A stretch of 44,568 nucleotides of DNA, from contig CAZPIC010000018.1 of NCBI GenBank assembly GCA_964586835.1, positions 1-44,568 of the forward strand, written 5' to 3'. The notes beneath the pieces were generated by a model. It was not told the DNA's origin and made no database searches. It worked only from the letters and a program-made list of their open reading frames with translations. Every line of letters starts with the position of its first letter. Position 1 is the stretch's first letter. Below are positions 32,616-40,313 of the stretch, one piece after another. This DNA comes from CAZLYF01 sp964586835 (GTDB lineage: Bacteria; Bacillota; Clostridia; Christensenellales; Aristaeellaceae). The position numbers and the translations under genes were made by a program.

Positions 32616-33754
32616 GGCATACCTCCCACCCTCAGGGCTCTGACGGCCCGGGCAAGCAGGGCGTCCAATACAAAGGTCAGTGCGATCAGAGGGGCTGCGC
32701 CCAGGAGGATGAGGTCCGGTGCCGATTGTGCAAGTCCCAGGAAAATAAAGTTGCCCAGGCCTCCCCCGCCAATGAGGGCAGCCAGGGTGGCATTGCCCAT
32801 GGACTGGGTCAGCGCGGTGCGGATACCGCCCAGGATCAAAGGCACTGCGAGGGGCAGCTGCACCCTGAAGAACACCTGTTTTCGGCCCATGCCCACAGAG
32901 GTCGCCGCAGCGACAGCCGCCGGATCCACCATCTGGAGGCCGGCCAGCGTATTGTGCAGTACAGGAAACAATGCGTAGATCACAAGGGCCATGAAGGCCG
33001 GCCAGAAGCCTACGCCGCTTACGCCCAAGCGCTTGAGCGCCGGGCTTACCGTCCCCAGATAGGCAAGCGGCACCATCAGGAACCCCAGCATCGAAAGGGT
33101 AGGCATGGTCTGCCCGATGTTGACAGCAAAAAAGAAGGGGCGTTCCAGACGTGGCCTGGAAAACAGCAGGAAGGCCATCAGGATACCCATTCCCGATGCC
33201 ACAGCCGTTGCGGAAGCAGCCAGGGTCAGGTGGCGTCCCACCGCTGCCAGAAAGGCTTCCCGGCGGGTTGCATACTCTCGCATGACGGACAGTCCATCCA
33301 GTCGACCCATAAACACAAGCGCCGTCAACAGAGCCAAGAGGATAAAGCCCGGAAGCTTTGTCCCGCGCTGAAGGCCAAGGTCTCCCAGCATCAGGAGTAC
33401 GCCTGCCACCGCTGCAAAGAAACCCGCCCCTATGGACACGCGGGCTGCCTCTCCCTGAAGGGCAGAAAAAGCAGTACAGAAAGCCATCGTCAGCAAAGTG
33501 CCGGCCCCTGCAGCCAGCGCGACCGTGGCTCGCCACAGGACCCGCTTGGCTGGTAAAAGCACATACAGCACAGCTGCCAGCATCAGGAAGCTGGAGATCA
33601 GGAAACCGCAACCATCCGCAATCTCCCAAAGCCTGTAGGGTTCACCCGACAGGATACGGTTTGGCCGGAAGCGAACAAACGGTAGCCCCAGCACCGCCAA
33701 GACAAGAAGTGCCGCTCCAAAAAGACCAGGCATTCCCCGGCTCACCCTCTCCAT
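32612..33754 (-). CDS. Osmoprotectant-type ABC transporter permease with N-terminal membrane extension (YehY-like)
   Basis: At 380 residues this is much longer than ordinary OpuC permeases. The first about 155 residues add four or five membrane segments, and the C-terminal part carries the permease core: GRHLTLAASATAVASGMGIL, VNIGQTMPTLSMLGFLM, and the coupling region AATSVGMGRKQVFFRVQLPLAVPLILGG, ending GGGGLGNFIFLG. E. coli YehY has the same long form. The gene order here (binding protein, long permease, ATPase, short permease) is that of yehZYXW. That system in E. coli is a low-affinity betaine transporter induced by stress; substrate here is inference. Confidence 0.9.
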   Translation of the reverse strand: MERVSRGMPGLFGAALLVLAVLGLPFVRFRPNRILSGEPYRLWEIADGCGFLISSFLMLAAVLYVLLPAKRVLWRATVALAAGAGTLLTMAFCTAFSALQGEAARVSIGAGFFAAVAGVLLMLGDLGLQRGTKLPGFILLALLTALVFMGRLDGLSVMREYATRREAFLAAVGRHLTLAASATAVASGMGILMAFLLFSRPRLERPFFFAVNIGQTMPTLSMLGFLMVPLAYLGTVSPALKRLGVSGVGFWPAFMALVIYALFPVLHNTLAGLQMVDPAAVAAATSVGMGRKQVFFRVQLPLAVPLILGGIRTALTQSMGNATLAALIGGGGLGNFIFLGLAQSAPDLILLGAAPLIALTFVLDALLARAVRALRVGGMP

Positions 33755-33762
33755 TCGGGGTT

Positions 33763-34701
33763 TTAATTTCCAGCCAAGAGGCCGGTTTCCTTCAGGTAGT
33801 CATCCGCTACATCCCCCGGAGCCCTGCCCTCAAACGCAAGCGCAGCGTTCAATTTTTGCAGCGTTTCCAGGCCAAGAGACTCAAACAATGGCTTGAGAAT
33901 CCCTGCTATCTGAGGCCAAGCTCGGTAGACCTCTCCCCGCACGACGGGCGCAGGCAGATAGACGGGTGGAATGCCTTGAGGATCTTCCAGTACTACGAGA
34001 TCCATCAGGCTCAGTGCACCATCCGTTCCATACACAAGGGATACATTGACCCCATCCCTGCCCTCGTAGAGGGCTTTGAGCATCTCCGAGGTATTGCCCG
34101 AGGCCAGCAGGATGAGCTGACGGTCCTCCAGGCGAAAACCATAGGCTTCTTCAAACCCACGCAGCCCCTTGATGTTTTCCGCGAAGGAAGCTGCTGCAAT
34201 CAGCCTGACCTCGCCTCCCGCATTGACATAGTCAGCCAGGTCCTGGATGTCGTACAGGCCGTGTTCCTTGGCGAATTCCCTTCGTACGGCAAGGCCTTCC
34301 GTGTTGTTGGCTGCGGCAGGCGTCAGCCAGACGAGATCATTTTCGCTAAGGTCCAGGTCCCGGGTCAACTCATAGCCGCGCACCGCGTCAGACCAGATGT
34401 CCGTATCCTGCATCTCGTGGTAGTACTGCCCGGACCCCGTATAGTCCACCACAAGGTCCACCTCGCCTGCCAGCAGCGCCAGGCGCAGGATGTCCGGAGT
34501 ACCAAACTCCGTCCGGTCTATCACCTTAAAACCCGCATCCCGAAGAAGCTGCACGATCATGCTGCCGATGACCGCGCCCTCTGTGTCGATAAACGTCGCC
34601 ACGGTTACCGGACCAAGCCCGCCCTCCGCCACCAGTGTGCCCGGGATTAAGGTCAAAAGGCTGCAAAGCGCCAGTATAGCCGCTGTTGTTCTCCAGTACA
34701 T
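33763..34701 (-). CDS. Osmoprotectant ABC transporter substrate-binding protein (YehZ/OpuCC-like)
   Basis: This 312-residue secreted protein has a signal peptide MYWRTTAAILALCSLLTLIPGTLV and then the type II binding fold: VTVATFIDTEGAVIGSMIVQLL, FKVIDRTEFGTPDILRLALLAGEVDLVVDYTGSG, and a late VVRGEVYRAWPQIAGIL. The DYTG motif is typical of the quaternary-ammonium family. The aromatic residues of a betaine cage cannot be assigned from sequence alone. I use ATG 34701, with GGAAAGGAAG upstream, not the frame start at 34761. It is the first gene of its operon; I could not recognise a good promoter in the 250 bp upstream. Confidence 0.9.
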   Translation of the reverse strand: MYWRTTAAILALCSLLTLIPGTLVAEGGLGPVTVATFIDTEGAVIGSMIVQLLRDAGFKVIDRTEFGTPDILRLALLAGEVDLVVDYTGSGQYYHEMQDTDIWSDAVRGYELTRDLDLSENDLVWLTPAAANNTEGLAVRREFAKEHGLYDIQDLADYVNAGGEVRLIAAASFAENIKGLRGFEEAYGFRLEDRQLILLASGNTSEMLKALYEGRDGVNVSLVYGTDGALSLMDLVVLEDPQGIPPVYLPAPVVRGEVYRAWPQIAGILKPLFESLGLETLQKLNAALAFEGRAPGDVADDYLKETGLLAGN

Positions 34702-34945
34702 GTCTGCTTCCTTTCCGCGCCTGCCAGGGTGGGCGCCATCCGTGTAGCACCGCTTCCCCAAGCCGCACTCTCTTCCATAGAATACCCGGACGTCATACTT
34801 CTTAAGCTTTTTGGGTTCAGACGCTTGCAGTGTTCATTTGGCAGCAGAAAAAAACCTCTTATGCAGTAGGATGCTTGAAACCCGAGTTCCGCAGTCACAG
34901 GGGCGCGAAGAACCAAAATATTTGTGCGATCAGGCTTCATGGTCG

Positions 34946-35285
34946 TCATACAGTTTTCGCGTAGTATACGGGTGTTGCAGTGATTCGAGTCTGCCTGGGC
35001 GGTTCATTCACATTAAGCGCCTTGAAGATCCTCTCCTGCACCGGCGTGAGCGCTGGTGTCTGGCTGAAGCTGACGTTGTTGGATGTAAAATACCCGATAT
35101 ACAGCTGATTCAGCTCCCTGCGGATGTTCCTCCAGGTGTCGCATGTGCCTCGTTCCATCGCCAATGGCGCATGCCTCGACCTGCAGGTTCTTCTGGATCC
35201 TGTGAGGCCTGCTGCTACTTGACACCGCATCCTCCGTCTCAAGCTTTTTAGGGCGCACCTCCTTGCCCACAAAAGTATACCCACC
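34946..35285 (-). pseudogene. Transposase C-terminal remnant (frameshifted)
   Basis: One minus-strand frame reads TWRNIRRELNQLYIGYFTSN, then VSFSQTPALTPVQERIFKAL and NVNEPPRQT before the stop at 34946. This is the style of C-terminal tails of IS4/IS1634-type transposases (ELxxIxxxxY...LTxxQxxIFxAL). Upstream the matching sequence continues in another frame (VRPKKLETEDAV), so at least one frameshift is present. The catalytic part is missing. Family assignment is tentative. Confidence 0.5.
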
Positions 35286-35286
35286 A

Positions 35287-35565
35287 CCCGTGCTGCAGCA
35301 AGTAAACGCAAGCAAAACCGAGATGATAGCAGGCGAGTCCGTCACCTTTACCGCAGTGGTCACCGGGGGCAAAGCGCCCTACAGGTACCACTACCGCCTG
35401 TTCAAGGACGGGGAGGATTACAAGAAAATCGGGTGGACGGCTGAAGGGTCGAGGCCCTCAACCCTCAACCATCCCGGAGCCTGGCGCATGCAGATGCTGG
35501 TGGAGGATGCCGATGGGCTGAGAACAGCCTACGTCCTGAGCCCCATCGTGACAGTCCATCCATAA
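35287..35565 (+). pseudogene. C-terminal fragment of a secreted Ig/triple-tyrosine-domain protein
   Basis: The frame ending at 35565 contains VNASKTEMIAGESVTFTAVV, GGKAPYRYHYRLFKDGEDYKK, WRMQMLVEDADGLRTAYVLS and PIVTVHP. This is a beta-sandwich repeat of the kind found in strings at the C-terminus of clostridial surface or transglutaminase-like proteins. It has no start signal of its own; the frame begins in the adjacent transposase remnant. A proper terminator follows at 35586-35615, so this was the end of a real + strand gene whose front was removed. Confidence 0.65.
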
Positions 35566-35585
35566 ACGCAACGCAGGTACAATTA

Positions 35586-35615
35586 GGGCCCGGCCGTTCA
35601 TCGACCGGGCCTTTT
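35586..35615 (+). terminator. Rho-independent terminator of the lost surface-protein gene
   Basis: GGGCCCGG and CCGGGCC pair across a loop containing TTCAT, followed by CTTTT. It lies 20 bp after the stop of the Ig-like fragment and is still intact. Confidence 0.8.
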
Positions 35616-35774
35616 CACAGCCACATGCGGTTCCCCCGGCCACCGCTCCCTCCCGGTTGCTCCTGTCATCCGGATGGCCATGGTATCTGAGTCGCTGGTG
35701 TCGCCCCGAAGACAGGGCGACCCTCTTTCGAGAATTCCGCGCATGGGCCATCTCCGGCACCAGCAGCGCAACGA

Positions 35775-35808
35775 CACAAGCCCCGGAAATGTTATCCCGG
35801 GGCTTGTG
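35775..35808 (-). terminator. Hairpin terminating the UroD/ABC/M24 operon
   Basis: A perfect 12-bp inverted repeat, CACAAGCCCCGG (35775-35786) and CCGGGGCTTGTG (35797-35808), has a ten-base loop. It is 33 bp past the stop of the last minus-strand gene. The U-tract on that side is poor (TGTCGTT), so it may act mainly as an RNA-stabilising end. Confidence 0.65.
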
Positions 35809-35840
35809 CCTGTCCGTATCTCGCATCCGGGTCTTTGCCC

Positions 35841-37022
35841 TTATCTGATGAAGATTTCCTTGGGATAGTCTGTCATATTGTCCGCGCGGTCCTTGCCGAC
35901 ACGCACGCTGTCTTCCACACGGAAGCCCCGCGCGCTTGCGTGGTGCCCCATGAAGATGTCGATACAGTAGCACATGTTTTCTTTGAGCAGGTAGTTGGAA
36001 TGGCTCTCAATCCAGGGTGGTTCTCCTTCCATGAGGCCCGTAGCATGGCAGGGGCCATACAGAAGCCAGTCCCGATGACCGTTGCGGGTCATGGTATCGT
36101 AATAGGCTTTGGCAACCTTACCCGCGTTGTTTCCGGCATACAGCTCCGCGCACAGCACCCCGTGGGCCTCGTATCCTGCCTTCACGGCGTTTAACAGCAG
36201 GGGGTCGGGCTGGCCAAAGAACACCGGACGCCCGATCGAGGAGGCATAGCCTTCGTACCTCGCCCCAATTTGCAGCATGACCATGTCTCCCTTTTCGATC
36301 CGCTTGTGCCGCGCGCGGCTGATCGCCTGGTTGCCACCGCTGCCGGCCAGCACCCACATGGGATAGGCTTCATTTTCAGCACCATGCTCGTAGATGGCTG
36401 CACAGGCCAGTCCACGGACCTGCAGTTCCGTCATGCCGGGTTTGATACGCTCGAGCGTTTCGTTAAAGGCTGCCCGGGTGATGCGCCCCGCCTCACGCAT
36501 GCAGGCGATCTCGTTTTCGCTTTTAACCATGCGCAGCTGCATCATCACTTCGTCGCCCCGCAGGATTTCCACCTCGCCCAGCTTCTTCAGCGCCTGGGTA
36601 ATCTCGGTCATCGTCATATGTGGGATCAAGCCAAACCCGGCGACCGCAAAGCGCCGGATGGGGCTTCCTCCAGACAGCTCCGAGAGAACCTCATCCATCG
36701 TTGTCAGTTTCTCGCCCGGGTATTCTGGGTTGGAGGATTCACGGAAAGCTGCCAGTCTGCGGATATCACGGACCCGCGAGCGGTCGCTGGCGTAGGTGTA
36801 GCTTTCCGGACCGATAAGCAGCACCGGCGCTCCCTGCTTGAAAAGAAGCACGCCACAGCTTTCAAACGAAGGCCAGTAATCGCACAGGTACCGGGCGAAC
36901 TGAGGCTCCGCCTCGCCACCGTAGGCCAGCAGCGCGTCAATGTCCTGCTCGACCATCAGGCGCTGCAGGTCAGCCGCTCGCTGCGCAAACTCGGAGTCGG
37001 GGATTCTGGGTCTGTCACTCAT
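35841..37022 (-). CDS. M24 family (creatinase/prolidase fold) protein lacking the canonical metal ligands
   Basis: The 393-residue protein has a creatinase-like N-terminal domain (residues 10-155) and a pita-bread C-terminal domain. The latter includes VKSENEIACMREAGRITRAAF, then RIEKGDMVMLQIGARYEGYASSIGRPVF, GPCHATGL, CIDIFMG and RVEDSVRV. In metal-dependent aminopeptidases the first two ligands are Asp in D-x-G and S-D; here they are Gln251 and Ser262, and the first Glu is Asp355. His326 and Glu370 are kept. Creatinase and ectoine hydrolase (DoeA) are metal-free relatives that hydrolyse C-N bonds of small molecules, so a similar role is more likely than peptidase activity. It is the last gene of the operon, 12 bp after the hydrolase gene. 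Confidence 0.85.
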   Translation of the reverse strand: MSDRPRIPDSEFAQRAADLQRLMVEQDIDALLAYGGEAEPQFARYLCDYWPSFESCGVLLFKQGAPVLLIGPESYTYASDRSRVRDIRRLAAFRESSNPEYPGEKLTTMDEVLSELSGGSPIRRFAVAGFGLIPHMTMTEITQALKKLGEVEILRGDEVMMQLRMVKSENEIACMREAGRITRAAFNETLERIKPGMTELQVRGLACAAIYEHGAENEAYPMWVLAGSGGNQAISRARHKRIEKGDMVMLQIGARYEGYASSIGRPVFFGQPDPLLLNAVKAGYEAHGVLCAELYAGNNAGKVAKAYYDTMTRNGHRDWLLYGPCHATGLMEGEPPWIESHSNYLLKENMCYCIDIFMGHHASARGFRVEDSVRVGKDRADNMTDYPKEIFIR

Positions 37023-37034
37023 TTCGTTGCCTCC

Positions 37035-38072
37035 TCAATTCTCAAGCCACCGCACCGGGTTGCGGCTCATGATTTCGTCCACATCCCGCTGCGAGACGCC
37101 AATCTCAAGCAGCATGGGAAGGATATGGGTGATCACATGATCGTAGCCCCATCCGCCATAGGCGTGCAAAAGGCTCTTTAGGCAGACATCGCAGGAAAAG
37201 ATCAGCTGGCTGGCATATCCCCTGTCAACAATCTTCTTGACAAGCCTGACCCGCTCCCAGTCCGTTGCGAAACGACCGGACCCGGGACGCACATCCCATA
37301 GATCGGTCGCCATCTCCTTGCCAAAGTTATCAAACTCTATATACACGCCTTTATCGAGCATCGCGACGATATAGTCTTCGCGGTTCTCCACATCACTATG
37401 ACAGATTACGACCTTGCCAGGATGGATCCCGTGTACCTCAACGATCTCCATGGCGGCAAATCCCTGGGTGGACCAGGGGTTGATATGGATCAAAAGCGGC
37501 GCTCCCGTCCTGGTCTGCGCCCGACACGCCGCGGTAAGCGACTTCTTTTCAAAGGGATACATGATATGGCTGATGCCGATTTCTCCGATGATGCCCGCCC
37601 GTATCCCCGTATGCCCGATGCCGGTTTCGAGCTCCGCCACGATCTGGTTTTCCATCTCTTCCACAGTGAGCTCAAGTGTTTCAGGCTTCTGCGAGGGCTG
37701 CACGTAAAACCCAGCGCCTGCAATGATATGTAGGCCGGTTCTCACCGATACTTCCCGAAGAAGGGCTGGGTCACGGCCCAGGCCGACCGTGGTCGCGTCC
37801 ACGACGGTGGTGCCACCCGCAGTCTTGAAGTACATCAGCTCGTCAATTTGTGTCTGTCTGTCCATCATCCGGACATTGTCAAGCAGTGCGAAAGGATTGC
37901 GCTTAAGCACACCCAGGTGCTCTATGCTCACGGGTTTGTAAGCGATGTTCTTCGCGGCGATTTCCTCTGGCTCTACGAAAAACACGCTCATATCGATAAA
38001 CACATGCTCGTGTGGGGTGACAAGGCCCAGATCCTTGGCCTCCACGGGCCCAAGAACAGTATTGACCGGCAT
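37035..38072 (-). CDS. Phosphotriesterase-family metal-dependent hydrolase
   Basis: This 345-residue amidohydrolase-superfamily TIM barrel has a full two-metal site. His21 and His23 are in VTPHEHVF, Glu164 is in IGEIGIS, His196 is in LIHINPW, His225 is in ICHSDV and Asp295 is in FSCDVC. The bridging residue is Glu instead of the carbamylated Lys of true phosphotriesterases, as in Php-type proteins and some lactonases. An opening GPVEAKDLGLVTPHEH is typical of the family. Substrates are usually lactones or esters. ATG 38072 has GAAGGAGG upstream. Located between a binding-protein gene and the M24 gene, it probably hydrolyses the imported compound or its product. Confidence 0.9.
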   Translation of the reverse strand: MPVNTVLGPVEAKDLGLVTPHEHVFIDMSVFFVEPEEIAAKNIAYKPVSIEHLGVLKRNPFALLDNVRMMDRQTQIDELMYFKTAGGTTVVDATTVGLGRDPALLREVSVRTGLHIIAGAGFYVQPSQKPETLELTVEEMENQIVAELETGIGHTGIRAGIIGEIGISHIMYPFEKKSLTAACRAQTRTGAPLLIHINPWSTQGFAAMEIVEVHGIHPGKVVICHSDVENREDYIVAMLDKGVYIEFDNFGKEMATDLWDVRPGSGRFATDWERVRLVKKIVDRGYASQLIFSCDVCLKSLLHAYGGWGYDHVITHILPMLLEIGVSQRDVDEIMSRNPVRWLEN

Positions 38073-38094
38073 GGGTTGCCTCCTTCAAAGGGCA

Positions 38095-38120
38095 GGCATG
38101 GGGCACCAAAGCCCCATGCC
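38095..38120 (-). promoter_or_regulatory. Intercistronic hairpin after the binding-protein gene
   Basis: GGCATGGGGC and GCCCCATGCC form a perfect 10-bp stem with a six-base loop; GGGC/GCCC extends it after a one-base mismatch. It is followed in the transcript by CCTTTG and then the ribosome binding site of the hydrolase gene. Such a structure would protect the upstream message or partly terminate, giving more binding protein than enzyme. Confidence 0.7.
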
Positions 38121-38152
38121 CGCCCCGCGTGCCAGATGAAGCGGTCGCTGTA

Positions 38153-39226
38153 TCAGTAGTTGAAGCTCTCGACGTTGTCGGGCCCAAAGGTCAGGGCGGG
38201 GCCAAGCAGCAGCTCCAGGCCTTCATCGTCCGGATTAATCACGAACTGCTTATCAGCCAGCTTCGAGGCAAAGACCACGCCTTCGCCCGGGACAAGGGAG
38301 CCATCCAGCACCCTGACGGCAGCTTCCACCGACAGGTAGCCAAGCTCACCCACATCCCACAGGACGCCGTAATCCATCGGGTTGTCTTCGTCCAGGATGT
38401 AGTCAATGATGCCCAGCGGTGTGGCAAGGCCGGTGATAACCACGTTGGGCTTCGCACCGACAATGGCGTTCCAGGCGGCGGCCAGCGCCGGGGTCGACAT
38501 GGAGGAGGTTCCGATCACAGCGTTGATCTGCGAGCCGTCGGTCGCGTCTCCAGAGAGGGCAATCGCCTCGTTCGCAGCGTTCTGGGCAGCGGTTTCATCA
38601 GAACCCGGTGTCCAGATATCCGGGCCGAGGTAGCCCACCTCGTCGGCCTTGACTGTGATCCAGGGATAGGTCTCTTCGCAGTATTTCTCGATGGCCAGGA
38701 TCCACTCGTTCTGGTTGACATCCAGGCCCGAGCCGGAGATCAGCGCCATGCGGGCAGGCGTTCCCTCGCCGAACACGCCTCTTTCAAGCAGGCCATTGGC
38801 GATGACATCCACCAGGGCGACGCCAATGTCCATGGCTGTCGCCTGATTGACATAGAAGGAGCGGGCGTCATTGACGGTGTCCGCGTCAAAGGTAAGCACC
38901 AGCACGCCCGCGTTCTGAAACTCACGAAGCGTCGGCGCAAGGCCTTCCGCATCGCAGGGTGAGACGACGATGGCGTCAAAATCGGCGGATAGCCAGCCGG
39001 TCAGGATCTCCACCTGCTTTGCATTGGTGGCTTCAGATTGGTTCGGTCCGTCGTAGACAAGCTCGATGCCAAGATCCTCAGCGGCCTTGGCAGCACCCAC
39101 ATAGCATCCGTCAAAGTAGTTCTCGCCCTTGAATTTGGGCAGCATGCCGACCTTATAGGATTCGGCGGTGGCGGTCGTCATGAAAAACAGCGCCAGCAAA
39201 AGGGTTACAGCAACAAGTTTTTTCAC
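38153..39226 (-). CDS. Sugar-type ABC transporter substrate-binding protein (RbsB/RhaS-like)
   Basis: This 357-residue secreted protein has a signal peptide (residues 1-21, MKKLVAVTLLLALFFMTTATA) and a type I binding fold: KVGMLPKFKGENYFDGCYVGAAKAAEDLGI. FDAIVVSPCDAEGLAPTLREF and VLTFDADTV are typical of the rhamnose/AI-2 subgroup. The start is GTG 39226 with GGAGGGAC upstream. It is flanked by hairpins on both sides. Ligand unknown: the family binds sugars, polyols and, in some cases, purines or other small rings. Confidence 0.9.
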   Translation of the reverse strand: MKKLVAVTLLLALFFMTTATAESYKVGMLPKFKGENYFDGCYVGAAKAAEDLGIELVYDGPNQSEATNAKQVEILTGWLSADFDAIVVSPCDAEGLAPTLREFQNAGVLVLTFDADTVNDARSFYVNQATAMDIGVALVDVIANGLLERGVFGEGTPARMALISGSGLDVNQNEWILAIEKYCEETYPWITVKADEVGYLGPDIWTPGSDETAAQNAANEAIALSGDATDGSQINAVIGTSSMSTPALAAAWNAIVGAKPNVVITGLATPLGIIDYILDEDNPMDYGVLWDVGELGYLSVEAAVRVLDGSLVPGEGVVFASKLADKQFVINPDDEGLELLLGPALTFGPDNVESFNY

Positions 39227-39246
39227 AGTACGTCCCTCCGTTCTTT

Positions 39247-39287
39247 ATTCGCACCGCCCTCCGGCCGCCCTTGGCCGTCGGGCGAAT
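39247..39287 (-). promoter_or_regulatory. Intercistronic hairpin before the binding-protein gene
   Basis: ATTCGC pairs with GCGAAT at the base and CGGCC with GGCCG nearer the loop, in the 82-bp gap between permease and binding-protein genes. There is no U-tract. It probably shields the abundant binding-protein message from 5' decay after processing. Confidence 0.6.
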
Positions 39288-39308
39288 GTTTCCTGTGTGA
39301 GTCTCTCC

Positions 39309-40310
39309 TTAAGCCTGCCTCGCTGCGGCGCGGGCCTGGGCACGCTCCTTCGCCTTCTGCGAACGAGCCCTGCGCTCGACCACTTCAAAGGCGACGAGGC
39401 TGCCCAGGAGGATGATCCCAAGCACGATTTTCTGCTGCGTCTGGGGAAGAAGCACCACGTTCATCCCGCCCTTCAGGATCCCGATCACCAGCACCCCCAG
39501 GATGGTCCCGGGGATGGTTCCTCGCCCGCCGTTCATGCTGACGCCCCCCAGAACACAGGCAATGATAACCTGCATCAGGTAGGAGTCCGCCGAGTCGTAC
39601 TGGATGGTGGAAAAACGCCCCGAAAGCACCAGTCCCGCAATGGCGAACACCACTCCGGAAGCAAGGTAGGTTAAAAACTTGATCTTCACCGTGTCGATCC
39701 CCGCGAAACGGACCGCATCTTCGTTAAGTCCGATGGCATACAGCGTACGCCCGTATGCCGTCTTGCTCAGCAGGTGATGCCCCACGAGCGCCAGCACCAC
39801 AAACACCCACAGCTGCGTCATCACGCCAAAGATCTTTCCAGACCCCATAAACAGGGCGACGCTCGTGGCGGTCACGTTCGTGCCATAGCCCGTGCCCAGC
39901 ACCGCGCCCTTTGTGATGCCCTTGAACAGGTACATGGTTGCCAGCGTAGAGATCAGCGGGGGCAGGTTGAGGCTTGAAACCATGAAGCCGTTAAACGCGC
40001 CGCACAGCGCGCCCAGGACCAGTGTCACCAGCAGGCCAAGAAAGGGGTTGACGGCAGCGGCGACCATTCCACCGATAGACGCGGCAAAGGTCAGGATGGC
40101 GCACATGGAAAAATCGATGCATCCCATAATGATCAGCATTGTCAGCGCCAGGGACATGATGCCGATCTCGATGGTAATCTTGATGGTGTCGTTGATATAG
40201 GCGAGTGTGAAAAACGCGGGACTCAGCAGGCCGAAGACCAGATACAGAAGGATGCACAGAAGGATCAGGATTTTGTTGTAGTCAAACTTAAACATGCTCT
40301 TCACTGTCAT
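39309..40310 (-). CDS. Sugar-type ABC transporter permease (RbsC family), second
   Basis: This 333-residue membrane protein has the CUT2 permease pattern: MSLALTMLIIMGCIDFSMCAILTFAA, RTLYAIGLNEDAVRFAGIDT, and CVLGGVSMNGGRGTIPGTILGVLVIG. The C-terminus is a basic/alanine-rich cytoplasmic tail. The start ATG 40310 comes 3 bases after the previous stop, with GAGG close upstream. It pairs with the permease at 40314-41357. Confidence 0.92.
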   Translation of the reverse strand: MTVKSMFKFDYNKILILLCILLYLVFGLLSPAFFTLAYINDTIKITIEIGIMSLALTMLIIMGCIDFSMCAILTFAASIGGMVAAAVNPFLGLLVTLVLGALCGAFNGFMVSSLNLPPLISTLATMYLFKGITKGAVLGTGYGTNVTATSVALFMGSGKIFGVMTQLWVFVVLALVGHHLLSKTAYGRTLYAIGLNEDAVRFAGIDTVKIKFLTYLASGVVFAIAGLVLSGRFSTIQYDSADSYLMQVIIACVLGGVSMNGGRGTIPGTILGVLVIGILKGGMNVVLLPQTQQKIVLGIILLGSLVAFEVVERRARSQKAKERAQARAAARQA

Positions 40311-40313
40311 GCC

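Noticed and set aside
31659..33629. A 656-residue reading of the ABC ATPase frame
   Set aside because: Similarity to ATPases begins only at residue 339 (ATG 32615), which has its own GGGAGG. The upstream part overlaps the long permease gene in another frame.
34740..34830. Promoter for the osmoprotectant operon
   Set aside because: The best pair (TTAAGA and TATTCT) has 15-bp spacing and only four of six matches in each box, so I did not call it.
35693..35716. GTCGCCC/GGGCGAC inverted repeat as a further terminator
   Set aside because: The stem is only 7 bp, there is no T-run on either side, and no gene ends there apart from those already closed by better hairpins.
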